Shown piece after piece: positions 46,501 through 56,200 of a stretch of DNA of 64,000 nt (its first letter is position 1; each line of letters opens with the position of its first letter). The notes below the pieces were generated by a model that searched no databases, had not been told where the DNA came from, and worked only from the letters and a program-made list of their open reading frames with translations. The DNA is from Polaribacter vadi (GTDB lineage: Bacteria; Bacteroidota; Bacteroidia; Flavobacteriales; Flavobacteriaceae): assembly GCF_018861005.1 (NCBI RefSeq), contig NZ_JAHKQL010000022.1, forward strand, positions 156,661 through 220,660. The letters are read 5' to 3'. The position numbers were made by a program, and so were the translations under genes.

Positions 46501-46577
46501 ACAATGATCCTTCTTTATTTACACAATTAACTAGACAAGGAGCTGTATATACAGTAGGAGCTAGGTATAAATTATAA
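43545..46577 (+). CDS. TonB-dependent receptor (SusC-like class without SusD)
   Basis: The 1010-residue outer-membrane transporter has a signal peptide (about 1-23), then a carboxypeptidase-like beta domain (about 27-108: ISGKVLDETSQPIIGVSVFA), a TonB-plug with the ENIADALQRVPGLQVER motif (about 145-162) and VRGVGPQFVKITVNGR, and a long barrel ending in GARYKL. The plug sequence is that of the TonB-Xanth-Caul type of receptor rather than the typical SusC. No SusD gene follows. It would import fucan oligosaccharides in this context (inferred). Start ATG at 43545. Confidence 0.93.
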   Translation: MKKIRLNKILFMLCMLQGLFAFSQKKQISGKVLDETSQPIIGVSVFAVGTSTGTTTDIDGNYKISVPGSATTLRFSYLGYQTLDKAIGEQSTINIILKESSAQLDEIIITGFRGAEQRAIAVKRKAASIVEAITPEDIGNYSDENIADALQRVPGLQVERDDSGNGGGDRVSVRGVGPQFVKITVNGRTPLSAGNEGIDGLRQFNLDVLPTEVVGGAMVYKSSEAHLVEPGLGGAVDFQTIKPLSLRYGDKNHYLAINARGDVNDYGDNSAFRPRVSAIFGIKSKNEKVGFMLSSITSNSKRAFDSYNMGYLSRNINEDTDGDGTADISHTGVLSPGLTRYNPVRNTVDRSGISAAFQWKINEKLELNADVLYTSFDNRSTRNQFRLFPQLETNNVTFPSADLNIDENNVLRGFNTQNSSNPVARTANVPTQYDNFQTSFMTGLNLKWEKDNWKITGDLSLSNIDFDQRLTLTQSWFNVPSLSYDGTGDLAVFNFDQAASTDIANANPRDYAFLRDIMLKGNNHAVRIDFENTINDKLKLRFGGRYSATNLDSRQAQLAGAGQSWEANYLDPEYYYNTYVTGVSSSDFAAGRNIGNNSFLMINQELLRANNPDVFNRTAGSSFEGDLFSVTNGDLPLLTQNSWDLDEKTTSVYGQLDFKSKFAGVPVSGNVGVRAVNWQVEGRAFSTITLTDPSDTIGPENFAGVPTTSSSSRWDVLPSLNLNFALKDNFNLRFSAVNTVSRPDYLDLRPTNTLSYINPDSPDAGSQNGTATLSNTNLKPFSSWQFDATGEWYNKAGGAFVLSGFYKLINDFIIDETTFGSQLSDFGDVNFDASPSGLDGQLFDATTPVNFTGVQLYGFEAGFRQPFSFIGDAFRNFGVQANYTYVDSKFDEEINDIDNSFPGSSKHNLNSVLYYDGSVFGVRVAYNTRSSFLRNIGGGSDIRSNVTYTDGFDRLDIRANYEVTKKLQLSASVQNLTASDRRDYINNDPSLFTQLTRQGAVYTVGARYKL

Positions 46578-46583
46578 TTTACC

Positions 46584-46623
46584 AAAAGTCTACTCTAATT
46601 AATAATAATTAGAGTAGACTTTT
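46584..46623 (+). terminator. Terminator after the TonB receptor
   Basis: A perfect 18-bp stem (aaaagtctactctaatta / taattagagtagactttt) with a four-base loop and a following T run lies 42 bases before the GH29 gene. It may reduce transcription of the enzyme genes relative to the receptor. Confidence 0.85.
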
Positions 46624-46665
46624 TAAACTTAAAAATCATAAACATCTAAAAAAACCTACAAGATT

Positions 46666-48483
46666 TTGAAAAGAAAAAAACACATCACAATTATCTGTTT
46701 AATGATGCTTACAGTTGTATCATTTTTATCTTGTCAGGATAAAAAAGAAACAGTTGTTAAAGAGAGTAAAAGTGAAAATATGGATGAGATGTGGGGAGCA
46801 AAAGATGTCTCTCTACAAGAATTAAAAGAAGGAAAAGCAAAACTTTTTGACGAAGGTAATTTTGGAATGTTTATTCATTGGGGATTATATTCAAAATTAG
46901 CAGGTGTTTGGAATAAAAAAACATATTATGGAATTGGCGAATGGATTATGCATCCCAGAGTAGCAGATATTCCACCAAAAGAATACATGAAAATTGCGGA
47001 CGATTATAATCCAATAAATTTTGATGCAAAAAAAATAGCACAGTTAGCAAAAGATGCTGGTATGAAATATATCATTATAACCAGTAAACATCACGAAGGT
47101 TTTGCAATGTTTGACTCAAAAGTAAGCGATTTTAATATTGTAAACACTCCTTTTGGGAGAGATCCTATGAAAGAATTATCAGCAGCCTGCAAAGAACTTG
47201 GTTTAGGTTTTGGCTTTTATTATTCTCATAATCAAGATTGGACATCACCTGGTGCAACTGGAGGACCCAAAAAAGATGCTAATGGACAAGAAGCTAGCTT
47301 TAAAGATTATTTCTACAACAAATGTAAACCTCAAGTTAAAGAAATATGCACTAATTATGGCGATTTAGACTTTGTTTGGTTTGATACGCCTGGAAATATG
47401 AAAAAAGAATATGTTGTTGAATTGGCAACTATGGTTAGAGAATTACAACCAAATGCTATGATGAGTAGTAGAGTAGGGCATGGAATGGGAGATTACTCTA
47501 GTAATGGAGATATGGAAGTGCCTAATAAAAACATAAAAGGACTTTGGGAAACCTGCGATACCAATAACGATTCTTGGTCTTATGCATGGTATGATAATAA
47601 TTTTAAAAGTCCTAAAGAAATATTGAATCGACTTATTTCAACTGTTGCAAGAGGAGGAACTTATTTGTTTAATGTAGGGCCAAATCAAGATGGTGAAATT
47701 CCAGAAATTGGAGTTAAATTCTTAAAAGAAGCAGGAGATTGGATTAAAAAATACCCACAAGTTGTATATAATGCAGGGGCTTCACCTTGGCAACATGCTT
47801 TACCTTGGGGTGATGTAACTACAAAAGAAAACTCATTATTTCTTTCTGTTTTAGATTGGCCAGAAGATGGAAAATTGTATTTGCCTGGTCTTACTGCAAA
47901 AATTATATCTGCTTCCTTATTAAAAGGAAATAAAACTCAGAATCTAACTTTTACAAAAAAGAAAGATTGGACACTTATAGAACTACCATTTCAACCATCA
48001 GATTCGCCAGTTTCTGTTATTGAAGTAAAACTAGATACAGCAACAAAAAATATAAAAGTAGATACAACATTAGGTGTATATCCAAATTACGATGCTCTTT
48101 TACGTGCTGAATTTGCAGAAGTAGATAATGCAGAAGAAAAAGAAATAAAATGGATGGAGAAATTTGGGGAGTGGAAACACGTAAACCAAGTGAGTAATTG
48201 GAATGATAAAAGTAAAGTAACATGGACAGTTAATGTACAAGAAGCAGGCTATTACTACTTAGAATTAAATTATAAAGGCGAAAAACGTTTGGTATGGAAA
48301 ACCGAAACAGATGAAGGTATAATGATTCAAAACCAGCAAGCAGCTACAGAAAAATATAACTTTTACAATATGGGTATCATAGAGTTTAAAACCTCAGGAA
48401 AACATACTGTTACAGTTTCTTTAGTTGAAGGTAATCCTAAAACATCTAGTTTAAAAGCAGTTTTAATTAAGCCTATTAAATAA
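46666..48483 (+). CDS. Alpha-L-fucosidase lipoprotein (GH29)
   Basis: The 605 residues begin with a lipoprotein signal (lipobox SFLSC, Cys23). The GH29 barrel spans about 41-380: FGMFIHWGLYS (about 66-76), KYIIITSKHHEGFAMFDS (about 134-151, with the active-site His pair) and the nucleophile Asp240 in LDFVWFDTPG. A beta-sandwich region fills the C-terminus. GH29 enzymes remove terminal alpha-L-fucose with retention. Anchored in the periplasm or at the surface, it would release fucose from imported fragments. The start is TTG at 46666. Its neighbours support a fucan role. Confidence 0.95.
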   Translation: MKRKKHITIICLMMLTVVSFLSCQDKKETVVKESKSENMDEMWGAKDVSLQELKEGKAKLFDEGNFGMFIHWGLYSKLAGVWNKKTYYGIGEWIMHPRVADIPPKEYMKIADDYNPINFDAKKIAQLAKDAGMKYIIITSKHHEGFAMFDSKVSDFNIVNTPFGRDPMKELSAACKELGLGFGFYYSHNQDWTSPGATGGPKKDANGQEASFKDYFYNKCKPQVKEICTNYGDLDFVWFDTPGNMKKEYVVELATMVRELQPNAMMSSRVGHGMGDYSSNGDMEVPNKNIKGLWETCDTNNDSWSYAWYDNNFKSPKEILNRLISTVARGGTYLFNVGPNQDGEIPEIGVKFLKEAGDWIKKYPQVVYNAGASPWQHALPWGDVTTKENSLFLSVLDWPEDGKLYLPGLTAKIISASLLKGNKTQNLTFTKKKDWTLIELPFQPSDSPVSVIEVKLDTATKNIKVDTTLGVYPNYDALLRAEFAEVDNAEEKEIKWMEKFGEWKHVNQVSNWNDKSKVTWTVNVQEAGYYYLELNYKGEKRLVWKTETDEGIMIQNQQAATEKYNFYNMGIIEFKTSGKHTVTVSLVEGNPKTSSLKAVLIKPIK

Positions 48484-48523
48484 AATATTTTATATCAGAA
48501 TAATTAAAATAATATTAAAAGTT

Positions 48524-51500
48524 ATGATAATAAAAAATCACATAAAAAGAATAATATCTTTTGTAGTATTGTCTTTCTTGCTTATTCAAACTGCAGTTTT
48601 CAGTCAAAATGTTACGCATACCTATGCTAGTGGTGATACACAATATTCAATAAAAAGTAATTTTTCAATTACTGTAGATAATTCACATCAATTAGACTTA
48701 GTACTAGAAGATGCTGCAGACGCAACTTACTTAACACTTTCTCAAAATGGTAGTGGATATAATGTTACTTTAATAAGTCGTGATTCAGAAATGAGTCATC
48801 ATATTAATATCATAGGAAGTATAAAAGATTCAGAAGGAAATATAGTCACAAGTTATAATAATACATTTACAGTACAACAAGAAACACCTTCTAGCGAAGA
48901 TAGCACAGCTTCATGGATGTCTGGAAAATGGGGAGTACGTTTTACGGTGCAAGGAGGTTCTAAGTTAGATGCTGTTGTAGCTGCAGGTGCCAATTATAAT
49001 AATGGTGTAAAACAAATAGCAGATACCTTAAAAACAGTTGGTTATGTAATTTCTAATTTAACAAACAATGCTCACGGATATCATTATACACTAAGAAACC
49101 ATCCTTATATTGATATTGCAAATGAAATACACCCAGATTTTGTTCCTTCTCTAGAAAATGAACAAATTATTATTGACGCCTTACAAGCTTTTAAAGATAG
49201 TGGTAAAAAAGTAATTTTATATATAGCTTCTGATGGGCCTTCTGCAAGTGGAGGTACACCTAATAATGCAGAATATAAAGCTGCTTGGCAAGCATATTAT
49301 AATGAAAATTTTGATGGACAAGAAGGACCAGCTTGGAGAAATCTTTGTCAAGGATTTGTTGAACGATTTAATGATTTAGGTTTAGTAGATGGTTTTTGGG
49401 TAGATCATGCTACTTCACTTCCTGGAGGAGTAACAAATTTTGTAAATATGTTAAAAGCTGTAAATCCAAATTTCGCGATTACAGTAAATTATGGAAAAAG
49501 ATATTTTCAGAATGAGGACCTTTCTTATAGGTATGTTAGTTCTAATGGAATTGGTATGTCTGCAAATCATAAAGTTGTAAACTTATGGCCAACAGGAGGT
49601 GCTTATAATGATTTTACAGCTGGTCATCCTACTCCACTTGCTACAGGTGCAGCTCCTAATTCTTGGGGATATGAAGAATTAACTTTAGAAGAAACTAAAG
49701 ATGTACCATGGGTATCTTTTGATAATAAAATGATGCTAAGACACTTTTGGACTCCTATGCGTCAAAATTGGACAAGTACAAATTCCATCTACCCTGTTTT
49801 ATTTGATACTGAACAAGCTTATAGGTTTGTAAGATCCTTAACAGATGCTGGAGGAGCCCATAGCTGGGCTAATACAGTTACTTCTGGGGCAATAACTCAA
49901 GAAGAATTTGAAATGTTTAAGACTATTGATGAACGCATGCAACAATCTCAAAAACCAGATTATGAAGCATACGTTAGACCTATAGGAGCATATTTCAACG
50001 ATGAATATAGATTTACAGGGGCATTTAATACAAATTATTGGAGTCACGATTCAAATTGGTCAAGTGGTCAAGTTCCAACTTCTACAAGCGATGTAATTAT
50101 TCAAGCAGGAGATTCAGTTCTTGTTGCATTAGATGCAAGTGTAAGAGACGTTTTAATTGAAGAAGGAGGGAGTTTAAGCGTTTCTAATCAGATTGATTTT
50201 CAAATTTTAGGTAAAGTTAGAGGTACAATTAATTATCTAGAATCCATACCAGCACCATCAGAACCTGGAATTGTATCTCAATATCTTTTTGAAAATAATT
50301 TAAATGATGAAATTAGCGATAATCATGGAACTTCAGTAGGAAATCCAACTTTTAATAATTCAGTAGTTAAAGAAGGAAATTATTCTTTATTATTAGATGG
50401 AACTGATGACCAAATAAATTTAGTAGATCATATTAATGATTTTCCAAAAGAAGGTTCAGCACGTACTATTATGGGCTGGTTCAATACAACATCAAGCACA
50501 GGAACTCTATTTACTTATGGAACAGAAGCAACAGGTGAACGTTTTCAAATTATTGGAAATCTTAGTGAATTAAGTGTGGCTGTAAATGGGCATAAATGGG
50601 GTAACAGCAGTTTGTCTCTTTCTTCAGATTGGCATCATTTTACTGTGGTTTTGCCAAGTATGCAGGCACCTCAAACAGATGATTTATTATTATATATAGA
50701 TGGTCAATTAATTACATCATCTACACTTGCAGGGAATCCTAAAGATTTAATTACAGGCGATACTTTTGCAATTATAGGGGTAGGTTTTAATGGTTATTTA
50801 GATGATTTTAGAATTTATAACACAGCTTTAGATGTTTCAGAAATCAACAAAATATTTACAGGTCCAGTATTAGTTTCTTCATTATCTTTTGATGATAATA
50901 CAATAGAAGTTTTTGAGAATAATACCATACAAATGGAATTGTCAGTTTTACCTGAAAATGCAGATAACCAGAGTGTAACTTGGTCTGTTTTAGATGGTAC
51001 AGGTTCAGCAACTATAGATGAAAACGGAATATTAACAGGTGTTAATATTGGTACTGTAACAGTTACAGCTACTTCTAATGATGGTACTAACATTTCTACT
51101 CAAACAGAAGTAATAGTAAGTGAATTGAATCCTGTTACTTCTATATCAGTTCAAGGAATTGGAGGGATTATGGCTGTAGAACTTGGAGCAGAACTACAAA
51201 TGGAAGCTTTTGTATTACCAGAAAATGCATCCATAAAAGAAGTCATTTGGGAGGTAGAACCAGAAGGAGGAGATGGAACTATAGATTCAAATGGTGTGTT
51301 TATTGGTAGTAATGATGGAACTGTTTATATCCATGCTAAAGCAGCAGATAATTCAGGGGTTGAAGGTTTGGTATCTATTACTGTTGTTACCAAGCCACTT
51401 GTAAAATCTATTAGTGTATTTGGTTCAAATGGAGTGAATGCTGTGCAATTAGGACATACGCTTCAAATGCAATCTTCAATTTTACCTGTTGATGCAAATG

Positions 51501-53179
51501 ACCCTAGTATTGTATGGTCTGTTGCTGATGGTACAGGTTCAGCAACTATAAATGCAACAGGTTTATTAACAGGGCAAACTTTAGGAACAATTACTGTTAC
51601 AGCAACTGCTACTGATGGATCTGCAGTTTATGGGCAAAAAGAAATTACAGTGCAAGAAGATGCTGTAAATACGGATGTAACTATCTACACAACTGCAGAT
51701 GCTTATGTTTGGGATAGATGGCCTACAAATAATTATGGTACAGTTAGATTAATAGTTAGAGATGACCCTTCAGATTTGAATCGTGTTTCATTTGTTAAAT
51801 TTGATATAAGTAGACTTTCATCCATAAATAATGCAAAGTTTAGAATTACTTTAGAGGGTAGTATTCCTTCATCAACAAGAAATTATGAAGCTTTTTTAGT
51901 AACGAATGATAGTTGGACAGAAGATGGTATAACCTGGTCTAATGCTCCAAATAGTGAGGTGTCTTTTGGTGTAACAACTAATAATGGACAAATTATAGAG
52001 TGGGATGTTACCAGTACAGTACTTTCACAAATGTCAGATGATGATGTTTTATCAATTAAAATTGTTTCAACAGATTCAGAAATTACAAATAATATTTATA
52101 GTAAAGAAGTCGCATTAACTGATGCTGATAAACCTCAACTAATTTGTACAAATTCATCTTCTTCTTCGTTAGTAACTTCAATTGCAGTATCAGGTGTAAA
52201 TGGTACTAGTTCTGTTGATGTAGGAGCAACACTTCAAATGGAGGCTCTGGTTTTACCAAATAGTGCCAATGATTCAAGTGTAACTTGGTCTGTTATAAAT
52301 AATACAGGTTCAGCAACAATAGATTCTTCAGGATTGATAACTGGTGTAACAACTGGTACAGTAACTGTTAAAGCAATAGCTAACGATGGTTCAGGTGTTT
52401 TTGGACAAAAAGAAATTACTGTACAAGATGAAGCTATAAATACTCCTGAAACCATTTATACAATTGCAGATGCTTATGTATGGGACAGGTTTCCTACTTT
52501 AAATTATGGTGAGGAAAAATTACTTGTTAGAGATGATCCTTCAGATTTGAATCGACATTCATTTGTGAAATTTGATTTGAACTCACTTTCGAATGTAAAT
52601 ACGGCTAAGTTTAGATTAACATTATTTACAGACCCAGGAACTACTAGGAATTATGAAGCTTTTTTAGTAACTAATGATAATTGGACAGAAAATGGTATTA
52701 ATTGGAATAATGCACCAGTAAGTGGAACATCTTTAGGTACAGCTACTAACAATGGTCAGATAATAGAATGGGATGTAACTGATGTTGTACTTTCAGAAAT
52801 AGATGATAATGGTATCCTTTCAATTATGGTTGTTTCTAAAGATGTGAGTATTACTAATACTATATATAGTAAAGAAGCTGCGTTAATTGATGTTGATAAA
52901 CCTAGAATAATAACCAATGAAATGACATTATCAACAGACAACAACCATGTTGATGTCAATAATATTGTTGTTTATCCTAATCCTACTACAAGTTATGTTT
53001 ATATAAACGGATTAGATAATACACAAACTTTTGTGTCTGTATATAACAACGTAGGGCAACTATTGCAACAAGAAACGTACAAATCTAGTATAAATTTGAG
53101 TGCATTAAAACCAGGGATTTATTATGTAAAAATTTTAAATCAACAAGAACAAAAAATACATAAGATTATTAAAAAATAA
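48524..53179 (+). CDS. Giant modular GH107-like endo-fucanase, copy 1 (T9SS secreted)
   Basis: The 1551 residues are organised as signal peptide (1-28), N-terminal beta domain (about 30-120), catalytic barrel (about 130-480), a G8-like strand segment (about 500-570), LamG (about 580-775), three Big2-type Ig domains (about 785-1045), a CBM96/DNRLRE-type module (about 1048-1208), a fourth Big2 (about 1215-1303), a second CBM96-type module (about 1305-1463) and a T9SS tail (about 1480-1551). Candidate catalytic residues are Asp294 (GFWVDHA) and His368 (AGHPTP), whose pairing matches the Asp/His mechanism known for GH107. Family assignment is by pattern memory and genomic context; GH168/GH174 are the alternatives. 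Secreted to the surface. Confidence 0.78.
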   Translation: MIIKNHIKRIISFVVLSFLLIQTAVFSQNVTHTYASGDTQYSIKSNFSITVDNSHQLDLVLEDAADATYLTLSQNGSGYNVTLISRDSEMSHHINIIGSIKDSEGNIVTSYNNTFTVQQETPSSEDSTASWMSGKWGVRFTVQGGSKLDAVVAAGANYNNGVKQIADTLKTVGYVISNLTNNAHGYHYTLRNHPYIDIANEIHPDFVPSLENEQIIIDALQAFKDSGKKVILYIASDGPSASGGTPNNAEYKAAWQAYYNENFDGQEGPAWRNLCQGFVERFNDLGLVDGFWVDHATSLPGGVTNFVNMLKAVNPNFAITVNYGKRYFQNEDLSYRYVSSNGIGMSANHKVVNLWPTGGAYNDFTAGHPTPLATGAAPNSWGYEELTLEETKDVPWVSFDNKMMLRHFWTPMRQNWTSTNSIYPVLFDTEQAYRFVRSLTDAGGAHSWANTVTSGAITQEEFEMFKTIDERMQQSQKPDYEAYVRPIGAYFNDEYRFTGAFNTNYWSHDSNWSSGQVPTSTSDVIIQAGDSVLVALDASVRDVLIEEGGSLSVSNQIDFQILGKVRGTINYLESIPAPSEPGIVSQYLFENNLNDEISDNHGTSVGNPTFNNSVVKEGNYSLLLDGTDDQINLVDHINDFPKEGSARTIMGWFNTTSSTGTLFTYGTEATGERFQIIGNLSELSVAVNGHKWGNSSLSLSSDWHHFTVVLPSMQAPQTDDLLLYIDGQLITSSTLAGNPKDLITGDTFAIIGVGFNGYLDDFRIYNTALDVSEINKIFTGPVLVSSLSFDDNTIEVFENNTIQMELSVLPENADNQSVTWSVLDGTGSATIDENGILTGVNIGTVTVTATSNDGTNISTQTEVIVSELNPVTSISVQGIGGIMAVELGAELQMEAFVLPENASIKEVIWEVEPEGGDGTIDSNGVFIGSNDGTVYIHAKAADNSGVEGLVSITVVTKPLVKSISVFGSNGVNAVQLGHTLQMQSSILPVDANDPSIVWSVADGTGSATINATGLLTGQTLGTITVTATATDGSAVYGQKEITVQEDAVNTDVTIYTTADAYVWDRWPTNNYGTVRLIVRDDPSDLNRVSFVKFDISRLSSINNAKFRITLEGSIPSSTRNYEAFLVTNDSWTEDGITWSNAPNSEVSFGVTTNNGQIIEWDVTSTVLSQMSDDDVLSIKIVSTDSEITNNIYSKEVALTDADKPQLICTNSSSSSLVTSIAVSGVNGTSSVDVGATLQMEALVLPNSANDSSVTWSVINNTGSATIDSSGLITGVTTGTVTVKAIANDGSGVFGQKEITVQDEAINTPETIYTIADAYVWDRFPTLNYGEEKLLVRDDPSDLNRHSFVKFDLNSLSNVNTAKFRLTLFTDPGTTRNYEAFLVTNDNWTENGINWNNAPVSGTSLGTATNNGQIIEWDVTDVVLSEIDDNGILSIMVVSKDVSITNTIYSKEAALIDVDKPRIITNEMTLSTDNNHVDVNNIVVYPNPTTSYVYINGLDNTQTFVSVYNNVGQLLQQETYKSSINLSALKPGIYYVKILNQQEQKIHKIIKK

Positions 53180-53211
53180 TTGATTGAAATTGAAATATAA
53201 TAAACTAAACC

Positions 53212-56200
53212 ATGAAAAATAAAATAATAAAAAACAAGTATTTAACACAGTTTTGGATACTGACTTTATTGCTTCTTCATACAGCAATTTTTAGTCAAAC
53301 TGTTATAGAAACCTATGCAGATGGAGACACTCAAAATTCAATAAAAAATGATTTTTCAATATCTGTTGATGCTTCATATCAATTAGATTTATCATTAGAA
53401 AATGCAACAGATGCAACTTATCTTACCCTTTCTCAAAACGGTACTGGCTATGATGTAGTATTAAAAAGTCGTGATACAGAAGAAAGCCATCATATTAGTA
53501 TTGTTGGAAGTATAAAAGATACAGAAGGTAATGAAGTTAAAACGTATTCTGAAAAGTTTACAGTACAACAAGCAACCCCTTCAAGTTCAGAAAGTACAGC
53601 TTCTTGGATGTCTGGAAAATGGGGAGTAAGATTTGCAATACAAGGAGGTTCTAAACTAGATGCAGCAGTTGCAGCAGGAGCAAACTATTACAATGGAATA
53701 AAGCAAATAGCTGATACTTTAAAAACTGTGGGTTACGTAATTTCTAATTTAACCAACAATGCACATGGATATCATTTTACTTTAAGGGATCATCCATACA
53801 TAGACATTGCCAACGAGATTCATCCAGATTTTGTTCCTTCAATAGAAAACGAACAAATTATTTTAGATGTATTAAAGGCTTTTAAAGACAGTGGTAAAAA
53901 AGTGATTTTATACATTGCATCAGATGGTCCTTCTGCTAGTGGAGGTACACCAAACAATGCAGAATACAAAGCTGCTTGGGAAGCTTATTATAACGAAAAT
54001 TTTGATGGAGCAGAAGCTGCTGCTTGGAAACATTTAGTTAAAGGATATGTAGAAAGATTTAATGATTTAGGTTTGGTAGATGGTTTTTGGGTAGATCATG
54101 CAGTTGCACTTCCTGGAGGTCCAACTGGTTTTGTAAATATGCTAATGGAGGTAAATCCTAATTTTGCAATTACAGTAAATTATGGGAAAAAATATTTTGA
54201 CAAAACAGTAGCTTCAAATGGTATTGATATGCCTACAAATCATAAAGTTGTAAATTTATGGCCTACAGGTGGTGATTACAATGATTTTACAGCAGGTCAC
54301 CCAACTCCACTTGCTACAGGAGCAGCTCCAAATTCTTGGGCGTATGAAGAATTGACTTTGGAAGAAACAAAAAATGCACCTTGGGTAGCACTGAATGATA
54401 AAAAAATACTAAGACATTTTTGGACTCCTGTTCGTCAAAACTGGACAAGTCCAAACTCAGATAACTTTCCTGTTTTGTTTGATGCTGAACAAGCATATCG
54501 TTTTGTAAGAACGTTAACAGATGCAGGTGCAGCTCATAGTTTTGCAAATACAATTAGTTTGGGGTCAATTACGCAACAAGAATTTGAAATGTTTAAGATT
54601 ATAGACGAGCGTATGCAGCAATCTCAAAAACCAGATTACGAGTCATATATTAGACCTATAGGAGCTTATTTTAAAGAAGAATACAGGTTTGATGGTTCCT
54701 TTAATACAAATTACTGGGATAATGCTGCAAATTGGTCAAGTGGTCAATTACCTTCGTCAACATCAGATGTAGTCATCAAAGCAGGAGATTCAATTCTGGT
54801 AGCTTCAGACTCAAGTGTAAGAGATCTTTTAATAGAAGAAGGTGCTAGTTTAAATGTTTCAAAAGAAATTAATTTTCAAATTTATGGTAATGTAAGAGGT
54901 ACAATTAACTATATAGAATCTATAGCTCCAGCTCCAGTACCAGGAATTGTTTCTCAATATCTTTTTGAAAATAATTTGAATGATGAAATTGGAGACAATC
55001 ATGGAACTTTAGTTGGTGAACCAACTTTTGTCAATTCTGGTGTAAAGGAAGGAGATTATTCATTGTTATTAGATGATGATAATGATCAAATCGATTTAAT
55101 AAATCATATTGAAGATTTCCCAAAAGGAGGAGCTGCACGTACAATTACAGGCTGGTTTAACACAACATCTACAACAGGAAGTATCTTTAATTATGGTACA
55201 GAAGCAACTGGTGAACGTTTTGAAATTATAGGAAACCTTAATGAGTTTAGCGTGGCTGTGAGTGGTTTTAAATGGGGAGTAGATAATTTATCACTTTCTT
55301 CAGATTGGCATCATTTTGCAGTGGTTTTACCAAGTATAGCAGATCCGCAATCAGATGATTTATTATTATATCTAGATGGTGAATTAATTACAGCTGCAAG
55401 ACTTGCAGGAGCTGTAAGAAGTATTAATACCGGCGATAGCTTTGCTGTTATAGGTGCTGCATACAATGGTACTTTAGATGATTTTAGAATTTACAATACA
55501 GCTTTAGATGCTTCAGAAATATATACAGTAATACATGGTCCTATATTGGTTAGTTCCTTGTCTTTTGAAGATGATTTAGTGGTTTATGAGAACAATTCAA
55601 TTCAAATGACAGTCTCTGTTTTACCAGAAGATGCAGCTGATAAAAGTGTTTCTTGGTCTGTTACAAATGGTACTGGATCTGCAAATATAGATGATAATGG
55701 CGTGTTAACAGGAACTGCTATTGGAACTGTAATAGTTACTGCTACTGCTAAAGACGGTTCAGAAGTTACTTCTCAAACAGAAGTTACCGTTAGTGAAATA
55801 ACACCTGTTACTTCTATTACGGTTCAAGGAATAGGAGGAATTACAACTGTTGAGGTAGGAAAAGAATTGCAAATGGAAGCATTTATTTTACCTGAAGATG
55901 CCTCTATAAAAAATGTCGTTTGGTCATTAGATCCAGTAGGAGGTTTAGGTACTATTGATGAAAATGGTGTGTTTGTAGGTTATAATGATGGGGCTGTTAC
56001 TATATATGCAACAGCAACAGACAATTCAGGAATTTCAGGAGTAGTCTCTATTCAGGTAGTTACGAATCCGCTTGTACAATCCATTGATGTGTATGGCTTA
56101 AATGGAGTTAATGCAATACAACTAGGAACAACCTTACCAATGAAAGTATCAGTATTACCTGCAGATGCTGATGATGTTAGTGTTAATTGGTCTGTGATTA